IMG/VR virus record: IMGVR_UViG_3300025728_000019
Coordinates: 1-39,486 of that record
Strand: one strand, 5' to 3'
Length of the DNA: 39,486 nt
Origin: a virus
Shown here: in pieces, positions 1-6,809 of the stretch
Numbering within the stretch: position 1 is the first letter of the stretch
Layout: every line of letters begins with the position of its first letter
Made by a program: the position numbers and the translations under genes
The notes under the pieces: generated by a model
Told to the model about the DNA's origin: nothing
Seen by the model: only the letters and a program-made list of their open reading frames with translations
Database searches by the model: none

Positions 1-262
1 CTTCCTTCCCCGCGTAATACCGTTCCGCGAGTTCCCGCACCGTTGACTCACCGTTCATGTCCCCAGTCGTGTTGGTCCTGGTTTTGAACTTCTCCTTCAA
101 CGCAGCCTCAGCCCCAGACTTAGACCGGCCCGTTGCTTTCACGCGCCGAGTCTCACCATCATCATCACGGAACCTAGCCAACGCCACCCACGAACCATCC
201 GCCTGCTTCGTCGTGTTGATGTTCCCGTACGTACCAATCGCCAACTGAGGCCGCGGACTCAC
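1..262 (-). CDS. int: Tyrosine integrase, N-terminal part (truncated by window edge)
   Basis: Reading leftwards from a GTG at 260-262, about 87 residues are visible before the window ends. They contain the typical actinobacterial integrase start: an arm-DNA-binding fold with 'GTYGNI', 'WVALARFRDDDGETRRV' and 'GRSKSGAEAALKEK', followed by the beginning of the SAM-like core-binding domain ('STVRELAERYYAGKE'). The catalytic domain with the R-H-R-Y residues lies outside the window, so activity cannot be judged. The family integrates and excises phage DNA by site-specific recombination. The GTG overlaps the TGA of the upstream DUF7352 gene (GTGA), so the two are probably translated together from a lysogeny transcript. 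Identification rests on the N-terminal pattern only, but that pattern is distinctive. Confidence 0.85.
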   Translation of the reverse strand, partial: MSPRPQLAIGTYGNINTTKQADGSWVALARFRDDDGETRRVKATGRSKSGAEAALKEKFKTRTNTTGDMNGESTVRELAERYYAGKE

Positions 263-570
263 TCTTGATCACCGTACTTCCCGAACAGGCCGGGAGTTTC
301 TTCGTATACGTGCCAGACGAACGGCCCAGCCAGAGTTGACCCGACATAACTGGAACGTGCGGGGATTGGTTGGCCTGTGCCAAACACCCGGAACCGTTGG
401 GGAATTAGCTCGGCACTCCCCGGTGTGACCTCAGCCCAGACGGCGACAGTAGTGCGCGCGCCTTGACTATCAACGTGCAGCACTCGACCCGGCGAGGGAA
501 TCAACACCTCGTGCCACTCATCATCAACGGGCACTTCATACTTCCAGACAGACCGGCTTGTTTGGCTCAT
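259..570 (-). CDS. DUF7352-like small protein upstream of integrase
   Basis: A 103-residue protein starting 'MSQTSRSVWKYEVPVDDEWHEV' style: the WKYE(L/V)P.DD pattern followed by a strand-rich stretch ('GRVLHVDSQ', 'TVAVWAEV', 'RFRVFGTGQPIP', 'YVGSTLAGPFVWHVYEE') matches my memory of the DUF7352 family common in actinophages. No function is established. It has no signal peptide or membrane segment. It sits between the ImmA-like gene and the integrase on the same strand and overlaps the integrase start by 4 bases, so it belongs to the lysogeny operon. Family assignment is from pattern memory, not a search. Confidence 0.75.
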   Translation of the reverse strand: MSQTSRSVWKYEVPVDDEWHEVLIPSPGRVLHVDSQGARTTVAVWAEVTPGSAELIPQRFRVFGTGQPIPARSSYVGSTLAGPFVWHVYEETPGLFGKYGDQE

Positions 571-623
571 ACCATAACCTTATCTCGTTTTGCAATTAAG
601 TGCATTATGAATTGCATCAGAGT

Positions 624-1031
624 TCACTGCGCTTTGCTGAGGGTTCGTTTGCGGGCTGCGATGGACGGGCATTTGAGGCAGTCCCAACACCCCGCAGACT
701 TCGCCTGCTTATCCGTCAACGTAGCCGCCCGGTCCATCAACACTTGCTGCGTCACACCCAACTCACCCGCCAACACCTTCAACGACTTCTGCCCCTTACA
801 CACACCCACAATCCGATCCAACGGCAGAAGACGACGCGCCACCTCATACCGGACCTGCATCTCAACCACCTCAACCTGATGCCCACTGTGACCCCACTCC
901 ACATGAATCAACTCATGCAAAAGCGTGCACAACTGCTGCGCCGCGTCCAGGCGATCATCCAACCAAATCGTTTCCCCGTCCGTGAGCCCAGCGTAACCAT
1001 CCTCAAGACGCTCCCTAACAACTTGCACCAC
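624..1031 (-). CDS. ImmA/IrrE-like metallopeptidase
   Basis: This 135-residue protein contains 'LLHELIHVEWGH' (about residues 37-48), a HExxH zinc-peptidase motif, followed by 'EMQVRYEVARRLLP', the usual downstream helix with a Glu ligand candidate in ImmA/IrrE proteins. The C-terminal half ('KSLKVLAGELGVTQQVLMDRAATLTD') looks helix-turn-helix-like, as in the IrrE family. Known relatives cleave phage or mobile-element repressors; here the likely target is the repressor encoded next to it (inference). No ATG exists in the frame between the preceding in-frame stop and the motif, so a GTG (two adjacent GTG codons near 1026-1031) is taken as start; the frame is open for about ten more codons upstream without a better start. 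The C-terminal Cys residues (CWDC, C) might bind a second metal. Confidence 0.8.
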   Translation of the reverse strand: MVQVVRERLEDGYAGLTDGETIWLDDRLDAAQQLCTLLHELIHVEWGHSGHQVEVVEMQVRYEVARRLLPLDRIVGVCKGQKSLKVLAGELGVTQQVLMDRAATLTDKQAKSAGCWDCLKCPSIAARKRTLSKAQ

Positions 1032-1193
1032 AACAAAACCCCAACTCTGTTCATGTCGCTACCCCCAGATGAGAGCGAATGGGATTACCATAACCGGCGC
1101 CCACGACATTTAACAGACGTAATGGTTTGGTTGAAGGTCACACATCCATACCAGTTCCAGACGATTTACATAACGGTGGCGTTACCAAGTGGG
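1032..1193. other. Gap between ImmA-like gene and repressor gene
   Basis: About 160 bases with no convincing gene. The ImmA-like gene may have its own weak promoter here on the minus strand, but no clear -35/-10 pair was found. Nothing else is visible. Confidence 0.4.
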
Positions 1194-1712
1194 TCAGTCC
1201 TCTAGATGCTCCATGTTCCGGGCCGCATCCGTCGAACTAGCAGCAAGACCATACGCCGAACGAGTGTCACCCGTACGTATCTCCACAACGCTCGGACCAT
1301 CCACCCGCGCACGCAGGATCTCGTTCTCACGCTGCAACGCACCAACCTTACGAGTCAACTCCAACAACAACTCATCAATCGGCAACTCACTTGCACGCGC
1401 CGGCTCAGGCTCAACCCCAAGCTTGTTCCAGTCCCGTAGTTCTGTTAGTTCGAAGCGGGTTCCCTTACGCGCGGCAATCACATCGCGCACAGCACCACGC
1501 TTCCAACCAAGCACCTCTTCAAGGGCTGACTGCGCAACAGCACCACGCGGCACCTTAGCGCCAGAGAGCCAGTTGTAAATATTCCTCGCCTGGACCCCAT
1601 CCGGGAACTCACGCACGAACGTAGTCGTGTTCATCTTCCGGTCCTCAAGGTGGTCACGGAGCAACCGCGCCAGTTCGGACCTGTTATCTTCGCTCATTTC
1701 AATAATGTCCAT
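1194..1712 (-). CDS. Helix-turn-helix repressor (CI-type immunity repressor candidate)
   Basis: A 172-residue protein. Residues about 10-75 form a lambda-repressor-like fold: 'ELARLLRDHLEDRKMNTTTF' then 'FPDGVQARNIYNWLSGAKVPRG', where 'NIYNWLSGAKVPR' is the recognition-helix and following turn, then 'ALEEVLGWKRGAV'. The C-terminal part has a Leu-rich helix ('IDELLLELTRKVGALQRENEILRARV') that looks like a coiled coil for dimerisation. There is no LexA-type autoprotease domain, so control would come through the neighbouring ImmA-like peptidase or another antirepressor (inference). It is divergent from the Cro-like gene at 2082, the standard arrangement of a genetic switch. A second in-frame ATG (MSEDNR) five codons in is an alternative start; neither has a good ribosome-binding site. 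Confidence 0.82.
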   Translation of the reverse strand: MDIIEMSEDNRSELARLLRDHLEDRKMNTTTFVREFPDGVQARNIYNWLSGAKVPRGAVAQSALEEVLGWKRGAVRDVIAARKGTRFELTELRDWNKLGVEPEPARASELPIDELLLELTRKVGALQRENEILRARVDGPSVVEIRTGDTRSAYGLAASSTDAARNMEHLED

Positions 1713-1755
1713 CCGTCAGGCCACCCCTGCATAGAGGGTAGGCGTACTCGACTTT

Positions 1756-1787
1756 CACCTAGTTACGTGCTCATTCGTACCTAGGTG
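1756..1787. promoter_or_regulatory. 12-bp inverted repeat upstream of repressor gene (operator candidate)
   Basis: CACCTAGTTACG (1756-1767) and CGTACCTAGGTG (1776-1787) are inverted copies matching at 11 of 12 positions, separated by 8 bases. The centre-to-centre spacing is about two helical turns. It lies about 45-75 bases upstream of the repressor start on its transcribed side, suggesting autoregulation or control by another DNA-binding protein. It differs in sequence from the TTTCAGT array nearer the cro-like gene. Confidence 0.5.
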
Positions 1788-1912
1788 TACTTAGCAGCTT
1801 GCTCAGGGCTACTTGGTTCATCGTGGGCCTGCACTCTCATGCAACCCCCAAGGGTCGATCAGGTTTGGGTCAAGATCTAAACCCTCCCTTGGCACCATCG
1901 TGGCGCACCCCT

Positions 1913-2070
1913 GACTGAAACACCAAAGAAAATCTTGTAGTTCAAAACGGCTGAAACACTGAAAACTCGCCTTGTAATTTCATGAATTTTCAGCGATTTT
2001 TCCGCGTGATCTAGCGGTTGTTCACACTGTTTCAGTCTTTTGGTGTTGACTGTTTCAGTCTGATTCAGTA
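1913..2070. promoter_or_regulatory. Array of TTTCAGT-type operator half-sites
   Basis: The core TTTCAGT occurs repeatedly in both orientations. GACTGAAACA at 1913-1922 is the reverse complement of the core. CTGAAAC follows at 1951-1957, ACTGAAAA at 1958-1965 and TTTTCAG at about 1987-1993. Two identical direct copies of ACTGTTTCAGTC lie at 2026-2037 and 2049-2060, 23 bases apart, and a weaker copy (CTGATTCAGT) at 2060-2069. The last two sites overlap the -35 and spacer of the cro promoter, so binding there would block early transcription. Arrays like this are typical repressor/Cro operators; which protein binds is inference. Confidence 0.6.
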
Positions 2071-2081
2071 GGGTTCATCAC
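2046..2081 (+). promoter_or_regulatory. Leaderless early promoter of the cro-like gene
   Basis: TTGACT at 2046-2051, a 17-base spacer, TAGGGT at 2069-2074, then seven bases before the ATG at 2082. The expected transcription start falls on or next to the A of the ATG, so the mRNA should be leaderless, a common arrangement in actinobacteria. There is no ribosome-binding site upstream of the ATG, in agreement. Confidence 0.7.
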
Positions 2082-2327
2082 ATGGAAAACACAACAGCCC
2101 GGAGGAACGTCCAAGCCATCACAGACATCCGCATCGGGGAAGTAATCAAAGCCAACCGCAAACTCCGCCGACTGACCCTGGATGAACTCGGGACCGCTGT
2201 CGGCCTGACCCACTCAAGCATCGCCAACTTCGAATCCGGACGCCGCACCCTCACAAGGGAACGCGCCGACGCACTAGCCAACGTCCTCGGCATCAACCCC
2301 CGAGTGCTAGACCCCGAAGCCGCATGA
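2082..2327 (+). CDS. Cro/XRE-family helix-turn-helix regulator
   Basis: 81 residues with a complete HTH_3 domain at about 17-75: 'IGEVIKANRKLRRLTLDELG', 'VGLTHSSIANFESGRRTL' (recognition helix TLDEL-x-VGLTHSSIANFE) and 'ALANVLGINPRVL'. It is the first gene rightwards from the switch, divergent from the repressor gene, and begins the long early operon, so a Cro or early-regulator role is inferred. The ATG start is set by the -10 box seven bases upstream. Its stop overlaps the next start (ATGA). Confidence 0.88.
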   Translation: MENTTARRNVQAITDIRIGEVIKANRKLRRLTLDELGTAVGLTHSSIANFESGRRTLTRERADALANVLGINPRVLDPEAA

Positions 2328-2485
2328 CGGCCATGACCACGACCATCTGGTCAACGACCAAAACCCAGCCGATCACCTTTGATCGCATCAGCCCTACCGA
2401 AGTTCAGATAACCGACGAACGAGGCGCCACCCAGATATACGCAGTGGCAGACCTCCAACGAGTACTAGACAACGAGGCCTACTAG
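2324..2485 (+). CDS. Small early protein, unknown function
   Basis: A 53-residue frame from the ATG that overlaps the cro-like stop codon (ATGA) to a TAG at 2483. The sequence looks like a real folded small protein: 'ITFDRISPTEVQITDERGA' and 'YAVADLQRVLDNEAY', the pattern of a short beta hairpin plus C-terminal helix. No family is recognised. Position and coupling to the cro-like gene suggest an early regulatory or excise-like role, but this is not supported by a motif. Confidence 0.55.
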   Translation: MTAMTTTIWSTTKTQPITFDRISPTEVQITDERGATQIYAVADLQRVLDNEAY

Positions 2486-2498
2486 AAATGAGCACCCC

Positions 2499-2789
2499 AT
2501 GAGCACCCCGACAGTAACCCCCGTGAAGATCAGTCAGGTGGATCTCCTGCGCGAATGGTTGAAGGCCGGCAAGACGAAGGGCCAGCACGTCAACTACTTC
2601 GTGTTCAGCAAGTTCGCGACCGAGTACATGACGTACATCGAACAGGGCCGTCACATCCCTGCCGGGTTCGGTAAGCACCGCGCCACCCGTTACCCGAACA
2701 GCCGTTACAACGTGGTTGAGGACGGCACCCGCGACGCACTCAAAGCCAGGCTCATGGGCAAGCGATCCGACTGGAAGTTACTCGCATGA
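2499..2789 (+). CDS. Early protein, unknown function
   Basis: 96 residues, basic (many Lys/Arg), with an N-terminal amphipathic helix 'SQVDLLREWLKAGKTKGQH', a Tyr/Phe-rich middle ('VNYFVFSKFATEYMTYIE') and a basic tail. No membrane segment or known motif. The ATG at 2488 runs into a stop after four codons, so the start is the second ATG at 2499. It could bind nucleic acid, given charge, but no family is recognised. Overlaps the next gene by 4 bases. Confidence 0.65.
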   Translation: MSTPTVTPVKISQVDLLREWLKAGKTKGQHVNYFVFSKFATEYMTYIEQGRHIPAGFGKHRATRYPNSRYNVVEDGTRDALKARLMGKRSDWKLLA

Positions 2790-2947
2790 GCCCCCGCTAT
2801 GACGATGACGACGAACTCTGGGTAGTCGAATGCCGGGACTGCTGCTGGCAATCAAGCGGGCGAGTTGAGCACCGCATCAACGACAGGGCAGACGCCCACA
2901 CCGAAGACACCGGACACAAGACTGACGTATTTAGCGAGGATCGATGA
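2786..2947 (+). CDS. Small acidic Cys-containing protein
   Basis: 53 residues from an ATG overlapping the previous stop. Contains 'WVVECRDCCWQSSG' near the N-terminus, a C-x2-CC cluster that could hold zinc, then 'HTEDTGHKTDVF', which could supply His ligands. The pattern (ECxxC...A..H...TGH) resembles the short 'treble-clef-like' proteins found in actinophage early operons. No function known. Next gene overlaps by 4 bases. Confidence 0.6.
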   Translation: MSPRYDDDDELWVVECRDCCWQSSGRVEHRINDRADAHTEDTGHKTDVFSEDR

Positions 2948-3063
2948 CCCGCCATCGCGAACCGCGCGACTGGTTGTTCTACAGCCAACGCGAAGACGAC
3001 GAAGCACAACAACAAACCCGGCTAGAGAACGACAACGATTCCCGCAGAAAGGGAGAGCAATGA
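2944..3063 (+). CDS. Very small charged protein, unknown function
   Basis: A 39-residue frame with ATGA overlaps at both ends, which is the main support. Composition is highly charged (Arg, Asp, Glu, Gln) with 'DWLFYSQRED' near the start and a GGAGAG-type ribosome-binding site for the next gene encoded in its own 3' end. No recognisable fold. Confidence 0.5.
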   Translation: MTRHREPRDWLFYSQREDDEAQQQTRLENDNDSRRKGEQ

Positions 3064-3281
3064 GTGATCGTGACGATCGAACCGCCCACTGGGGCTCATG
3101 CGAGGACGACGACTGTGGAACGGCCATGGTCATCTATGCGCACAGGTACGCGGGCCATGATCTGCCGGACGAGGACGACTGGGAAAACGGCGGCACGTTC
3201 TACATCGACTGCCCGGTTTGCGGCGGAACCTTCGACTGGGGCGGATCTGACCCAGCGGAAAACATCATCAAGAACTACTAG
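3060..3281 (+). CDS. Small acidic zinc-ribbon-like protein
   Basis: 73 residues from the ATG at 3060, which overlaps the previous stop and follows GGGAGAG. Two Cys pairs are visible: 'CEDDDCG' near residue 14 and 'CPVCGGTFDW' near residue 52, arranged as a zinc ribbon. The rest is strongly acidic ('DLPDEDDWENGG'). Earlier in-frame starts exist but would run over two other small genes and are rejected. Function unknown. Confidence 0.65.
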   Translation: MSDRDDRTAHWGSCEDDDCGTAMVIYAHRYAGHDLPDEDDWENGGTFYIDCPVCGGTFDWGGSDPAENIIKNY

Positions 3282-3291
3282 GAGACGACAA

Positions 3292-3489
3292 GTGATCTAC
3301 AACCAGTTCAACCGTAAGAACCCGCACCGCCCCACCGTTTCCAAAGGCGACATCGCCGGCGCTTGGTGGGTTCAAGGCATCGACCCTAACGGCAGACTCC
3401 ACGCCTCCCTGGAATGGACCCTCGAAGCCGCACACACCGTAGCTACCGGATGGGCAGCAAACGGATACCCCCGCAAGGACGCGGCATGA
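3292..3489 (+). CDS. Small early protein, unknown function
   Basis: 65 residues from a GTG at 3292 preceded by AGGAGA at 3280-3285. Contains 'AWWVQGIDPNGRLHASLEWTLEAAHTVA', a plausible strand-turn-helix. No family recognised. The start was chosen by ribosome-binding site and lack of overlap with the preceding gene. Overlaps the next gene by 4 bases. Confidence 0.6.
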   Translation: MIYNQFNRKNPHRPTVSKGDIAGAWWVQGIDPNGRLHASLEWTLEAAHTVATGWAANGYPRKDAA

Positions 3490-3620
3490 CCCGCCAACCC
3501 ATCAACTGGAACCGTGACGCGCTCGAATCCGTACGCGAAACCCTCGTTGGCGTACTCATCCTCGTTGGCCTGCCCGCATCCACAATCGTCATCGCCGCAA
3601 TCATCGGAGGCACGCGATGA
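3486..3620 (+). CDS. Small single-pass membrane protein
   Basis: 44 residues from an ATG overlapping the previous stop. Residues about 20-40 ('LVGVLILVGLPASTIVIAAI') are a clear hydrophobic membrane segment; the N-terminus is polar ('RQPINWNRDALESVRE'). A role in exclusion or membrane attachment is possible, but nothing in the sequence tells. Overlaps the next gene by 4 bases. Confidence 0.6.
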   Translation: MTRQPINWNRDALESVRETLVGVLILVGLPASTIVIAAIIGGTR

Positions 3621-3919
3621 CCGTCCAAGCAGGCATTGAAGTTGATGTTGATCTTGAGTTGATCGTCGGGGAGATGGATGCGCAAGTATGCGAACACTCC
3701 CAGCACCAGACGCACAGGCACCACAGCGACGAACCGGCCAGCCACTACGTACGAGGCTTCTGCGTTTGCTACGGCTGGACTGACGCTTACGTTGTCTGTC
3801 CACGATTTGTTGCCTTCGCCTTGAGTGACGAGCCGAACAGGTGCCCAGACTGCAAAGTCGTCTCCACCGCCAACCAGATGTTCAAGGTTCTAGGCCCGAT
3901 TGGGAGCACATCCAAATGA
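3617..3919 (+). CDS. Cys/His-rich early protein
   Basis: 100 residues. The middle has 'CEHSQHQTHRHHSDEP' (about 25-40) then 'VRGFCVCYG' and, near the C-terminus, 'NRCPDCKVV', so two metal sites are likely. The 'CEHSxHxT' opening recurs in small actinophage proteins of unknown function in my memory. No membrane segment. Coupled to both neighbours by 4-base overlaps. Confidence 0.65.
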   Translation: MTVQAGIEVDVDLELIVGEMDAQVCEHSQHQTHRHHSDEPASHYVRGFCVCYGWTDAYVVCPRFVAFALSDEPNRCPDCKVVSTANQMFKVLGPIGSTSK

Positions 3920-4053
3920 GTTTCAACCCAGCCAAGAACCACGAGCACTGCACCGCTACGAGGGAGTGGTGCGGCCCGTTCCCCGTCACAACCACCCACC
4001 ACCACCCCGACTGCACCAACCCCGCCACCGACAAAGAAATGAGAAACCGATGA
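3916..4053 (+). CDS. Very small Cys/His protein
   Basis: 45 residues from ATGA overlap to ATGA overlap. Contains 'HEHCTATREWCG' and 'THHHPDCTNP', so three Cys and several His in a pattern suitable for one zinc site. No known function. Confidence 0.55.
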   Translation: MSFNPAKNHEHCTATREWCGPFPVTTTHHHPDCTNPATDKEMRNR

Positions 4054-4229
4054 GCCGCCACCTGGAACTAGTCCCGAGCAACGACCTCGTGAACGGGGCG
4101 TCAGTGTTCAACCGCGACATGCTACTCGGCAACACCACCACCACCGAACACGAACGCAGGGCAGCAGCACGGTACTTAGCTAAGTACGCACCAGACCTGC
4201 ACTCAATGGTGCTTGGCGGTGTCGCATGA
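4050..4229 (+). CDS. Small early protein, unknown function
   Basis: 59 residues with a helical C-terminal part ('TTTEHERRAAARYLAKYAPDL'). No recognisable family. 4-base overlaps on both sides and steady codon use support it as a real gene. Confidence 0.6.
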   Translation: MSRHLELVPSNDLVNGASVFNRDMLLGNTTTTEHERRAAARYLAKYAPDLHSMVLGGVA

Positions 4230-4381
4230 CATCGGCAGATTTCTATTACTTGGAAGAACATCGAGACCTTCTCCGGGCATCGAACCTAGCCGCCACAGTC
4301 CGCAACAGTCACGCACCCGACTGCGCCTGCCACGAAGACAGCGCCATCACCGAACCCATCCCAACAAAGGACGCCGAATAA
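4226..4381 (+). CDS. Small early protein with Cys-x-Cys-His motif
   Basis: 51 residues: an N-terminal helix ('YYLEEHRDLLRASNLAATVRN') followed by 'HAPDCACHED', a compact metal-binding-type cluster. The TAA stop shares its last base with the ATG of the exonuclease gene (TAATG), so the two are translationally coupled. Function unknown. Confidence 0.6.
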   Translation: MTSADFYYLEEHRDLLRASNLAATVRNSHAPDCACHEDSAITEPIPTKDAE

Positions 4382-5232
4382 TGACGGTCACGGTCGAGTC
4401 AGAAGCAAGCAGCCTCCACATATTCGATGACCTGATCCAGGGTGAGCCGGAGTGGTTGCAAGCCCGGTGCGGTATCCCCACCGCCTCAGTCATCGGGCAG
4501 TTCATCACCCTAGGATCACCAGACGCGCTGGCCGTTGACTGCCCCCGCTGCGGTGAACCAGCCGGGAGCCAGTGCATCAGCACCGCACGCAAGATCCCCA
4601 CCCCGATCAAGACCCCGCACGATGAACGCGCACACGAAGCGAACCACCTCCCGCCAGTGTTCCGAGTGTCATCCACTGACTACTCACGCGCACTCACGTT
4701 GGCCCTCGTAGCCGAGCGAATCACCGGCTACGTCGAGCCCGCACAAGTCAGCCGGGACATGGAACGTGGCACGTTGGATGAGCCCTACGCCCGCGACGTG
4801 TACAGCGAACGGTACGCACCAGCCCATGAGGTTGGTTTCATGGTCCGCGACTTCGGATGGGGACGAATTGGGTACAGCCCGGATGGGTTGATAGGTGATG
4901 ACGGGCTCTTGGAAATCAAGTCACCCCGGCAGAAGAAGCACCTCGCCACGATCCTGGCTGACGAAGTACCCGCAGAACACATGGCCCAAATCCAAACCGG
5001 CCTACTCGTATCAGGCCGGTCATGGCTCGACTTCATGTCCTACAACGGCGGAATGCCACCCTTCGTCAAACGCGTCCACCCAGACCCGCTCTGGCAAGCC
5101 GCCATCATCGAAGCCGCCCACGAATTCGAAAACACCGCCGCCGTCATGATCGGCAACTACCGCCTCCAAACAGCAGGCAACCCACCAACCGAACGCATCG
5201 ACCACTTCCCCGACATCGAGATTGGAATCTGA
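4381..5232 (+). CDS. YqaJ-family phage exonuclease with a zinc-finger insertion
   Basis: 283 residues. 'EWLQARCGIPTAS' (about 24-36), 'GYSPDGLIGDDG' (about 164-175) and 'LLEIKSPR' (about 176-183, with the catalytic E-x-K) are the motifs of the lambda-exonuclease/YqaJ PD-(D/E)xK fold, which resects double-stranded DNA for phage recombination. Between the first motif and the next helix lies an added stretch at about 45-90 with 'DCPRCGEPAGSQC' and later His residues, matching the small zinc-binding module seen in actinophage proteins. The start shares a base with the previous stop (TAATG). The protein encoded next is the usual neighbour of this nuclease. Strong assignment; the role of the insert is unknown. 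Confidence 0.92.
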   Translation: MTVTVESEASSLHIFDDLIQGEPEWLQARCGIPTASVIGQFITLGSPDALAVDCPRCGEPAGSQCISTARKIPTPIKTPHDERAHEANHLPPVFRVSSTDYSRALTLALVAERITGYVEPAQVSRDMERGTLDEPYARDVYSERYAPAHEVGFMVRDFGWGRIGYSPDGLIGDDGLLEIKSPRQKKHLATILADEVPAEHMAQIQTGLLVSGRSWLDFMSYNGGMPPFVKRVHPDPLWQAAIIEAAHEFENTAAVMIGNYRLQTAGNPPTERIDHFPDIEIGI

Positions 5233-5233
5233 A

Positions 5234-5794
5234 ATGAACGACCTTGACATGACCGAAAGCCTCGCGCCCAAGAGCGACCAGCTCGACGCCGTTGACCTTG
5301 TTGCCGGGCCACGCACGTTCACCATCGAGAACGTCACCAAGCACAACAATGAGCAGCCATTCAACTTCCACCTCGCAGGGTTCCCCCGCGTATGGCGACC
5401 GGGTAAGTCCATGCGCCGCGTTATTGCCAAGGCGTGGGGCAGCAAAGCATCCGCGTACATCGGGCAGAGCGTGACCCTTTACTGCGACCCCACTGTCCAG
5501 TTCGGCAACGAGGCTGTTGGTGGGACGCGCATCAGCCACATGACCGGCATTGGGGATAAGCCCCTCAAGGTGCCGCTGCTGATCAAAAAGGGCCGCTCAT
5601 CAGTGTTCACAGTCCAGCCCCTTGCGCCACCAGCGCCGGCCCGCGACTTCCTGGCTGAGGCGCAACTAGCAGGCGGCGACATCGACAACATCAAAGCCGT
5701 CTACTACGCAGCCCAACAAGCAGGCGCACCCCAGACCGTACTTGCTGACATCTACGCACTCGCAACCCCGGCCAATGAAACGCCCGCCTCGTAG
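5234..5794 (+). CDS. Conserved phage protein paired with YqaJ nuclease (recombination-associated, unknown function)
   Basis: 186 residues from the ATG at 5234, two bases after the nuclease stop. The pattern 'LVAGPRTFTIENV', 'FHLAGFPRVWRPGKSMRRV', 'AWGSKASAYIGQSVTLYCDP' and 'VGGTRISHMTGI' matches a widespread phage family that sits next to exonucleases in both proteobacterial and actinobacterial phages. I do not know an established activity; a single-strand-annealing or nuclease-partner role is inference from neighbourhood, since no RecT/Erf gene is recognised nearby. The C-terminal third is an Ala-rich, helical region ('ARDFLAEAQLAGGDIDNI'). Confidence 0.75.
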   Translation: MNDLDMTESLAPKSDQLDAVDLVAGPRTFTIENVTKHNNEQPFNFHLAGFPRVWRPGKSMRRVIAKAWGSKASAYIGQSVTLYCDPTVQFGNEAVGGTRISHMTGIGDKPLKVPLLIKKGRSSVFTVQPLAPPAPARDFLAEAQLAGGDIDNIKAVYYAAQQAGAPQTVLADIYALATPANETPAS

Positions 5795-5978
5795 GACCTA
5801 CCCGCGCTGCGCCTGCTCCAAAGTCGCTTGCCAAGGACTAGAACAAGCACGCGCAATCCACGCCGAAATATGGGCACTCCGCGGCGGTGAGGTCCTGGTC
5901 CGCTACTACACCTGCCAGTTCGGATACACGCACTGGACCCGTCAACTCGAACCACAACAACAAAGGAACGCAGCTTGA
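5775..5978 (+). CDS. Small Cys-rich protein
   Basis: 67 residues from an ATG lying 20 bases inside the end of the upstream gene, in another frame. 'RCACSKVACQG' near the start and 'VRYYTCQFGYTHWTR' near the end look like a short treble-clef or zinc knuckle; 'Y.C..G..HWT' is a recurring ending in small phage zinc proteins. Function unknown. Its TGA overlaps the TTG of the glutaredoxin gene. Confidence 0.65.
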   Translation: MKRPPRRTYPRCACSKVACQGLEQARAIHAEIWALRGGEVLVRYYTCQFGYTHWTRQLEPQQQRNAA

Positions 5979-6250
5979 AAACCCGCACGATCACCGTCTA
6001 CACGCAACCGAATTGCCAGCCCTGCAAAGCAACAAAGCGGTGGCTCGACAAGCGAGACATCACATTCCAAGAAACAGATGTCACCAAACCCGAAAACGCC
6101 CAAGATGCAGAAGCCATCCGCGCACTCGGATTCAAAGAAGCGCCCGTAGTCATCGTCTCAACCGGCGACCCAGAAACCGACCTCATGTGGTCCGGATTCA
6201 TACCTGACAACCTCACAAAATACGCACACACAACGAGAGAAGCAGCATAA
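5975..6250 (+). CDS. nrdH: NrdH-like glutaredoxin
   Basis: 91 residues with a thioredoxin fold: '[21 protein letters not shown]' holds the CQPC redox centre (about residues 14-17), followed by 'ITFQETDV', '[16 protein letters not shown]' (the cis-Pro at the 'APVV' position) and 'WSGFIPDNL'. NrdH proteins pass electrons to ribonucleotide reductase. No reductase gene is in the window, so this one would serve the host enzyme (inference). The start is a TTG at 5975 overlapping the upstream TGA. Actinophages often place nrdH among early replication genes. Confidence 0.88.
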   Translation: MKTRTITVYTQPNCQPCKATKRWLDKRDITFQETDVTKPENAQDAEAIRALGFKEAPVVIVSTGDPETDLMWSGFIPDNLTKYAHTTREAA

Positions 6251-6252
6251 CT

Positions 6253-6753
6253 ATGGCCGGCGAAACAACTATCACTGTTATAGGCAATTTGACCAATGAC
6301 CCGGAGTTGCGCTTTGTGCCCTCCGGATCCGCGGTCGCTAACTTCACCATCGCATCCACGCCGAAAGTGTTCGACCGCCAATCGAACGAATGGAAGGACG
6401 GCGAAACCCTGTTCCTCCGCGCATCAGTGTGGCGCGAAATGGCAGAAAACGTTGCCGAATCACTGACCAAAGGAATGCGAGTCGTGGCATCCGGGCGGCT
6501 CAAGTCCAGGCAGTACGAAACCAACGGCGAAAAGCGAACCGCCATGGAGCTAGAGATTGACGAGATAGGCCCGTCACTCCGCTACGCCAACGCCAAAGTA
6601 AACCGCACCCAACGCAACGGCAACAGCGGTGGATTCGGTGGGCAACAGCAACCCGCCATGGCAGCGGCGGCACCACAGCAGGATCCGTGGGCAACGCCCG
6701 CAGCGAACGCGGGTGGCTGGGGAAACGGACCCGACTCCGAACCTCCTTTTTAG
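6253..6753 (+). CDS. ssb: Single-stranded DNA-binding protein
   Basis: 166 residues. OB-fold at about 5-110: '[18 protein letters not shown]', '[10 protein letters not shown]', '[18 protein letters not shown]' and '[16 protein letters not shown]'. A Gly/Gln-rich linker follows, and the protein ends in the acidic tail 'DSEPPF', close to the bacterial SSB tip (DDxPF) that recruits partner proteins. It coats ssDNA during replication and recombination, working with the nearby exonuclease and resolvase. Starts at an ATG two bases after the nrdH stop. Confidence 0.95.
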   Translation: MAGETTITVIGNLTNDPELRFVPSGSAVANFTIASTPKVFDRQSNEWKDGETLFLRASVWREMAENVAESLTKGMRVVASGRLKSRQYETNGEKRTAMELEIDEIGPSLRYANAKVNRTQRNGNSGGFGGQQQPAMAAAAPQQDPWATPAANAGGWGNGPDSEPPF

Positions 6754-6762
6754 CCACCACCC

Positions 6763-6789
6763 GCTGCCCCGCCGAGTAGGCGGGGCAGC
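6763..6789 (+). terminator. Strong hairpin after ssb (terminator-like, no U-tract)
   Basis: GCTGCCCCGCC (6763-6773), five-base loop, GGCGGGGCAGC (6779-6789): a perfect 11-bp GC-rich stem. It is followed by AACCCCAAAGG, not a T-run, so it is either a weak/rho-assisted terminator or an mRNA-stabilising 3' structure for ssb. The next gene starts 20 bases later. Confidence 0.55.
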
Positions 6790-6809
6790 GCAACCCCAAA
6801 GGATCAGCA

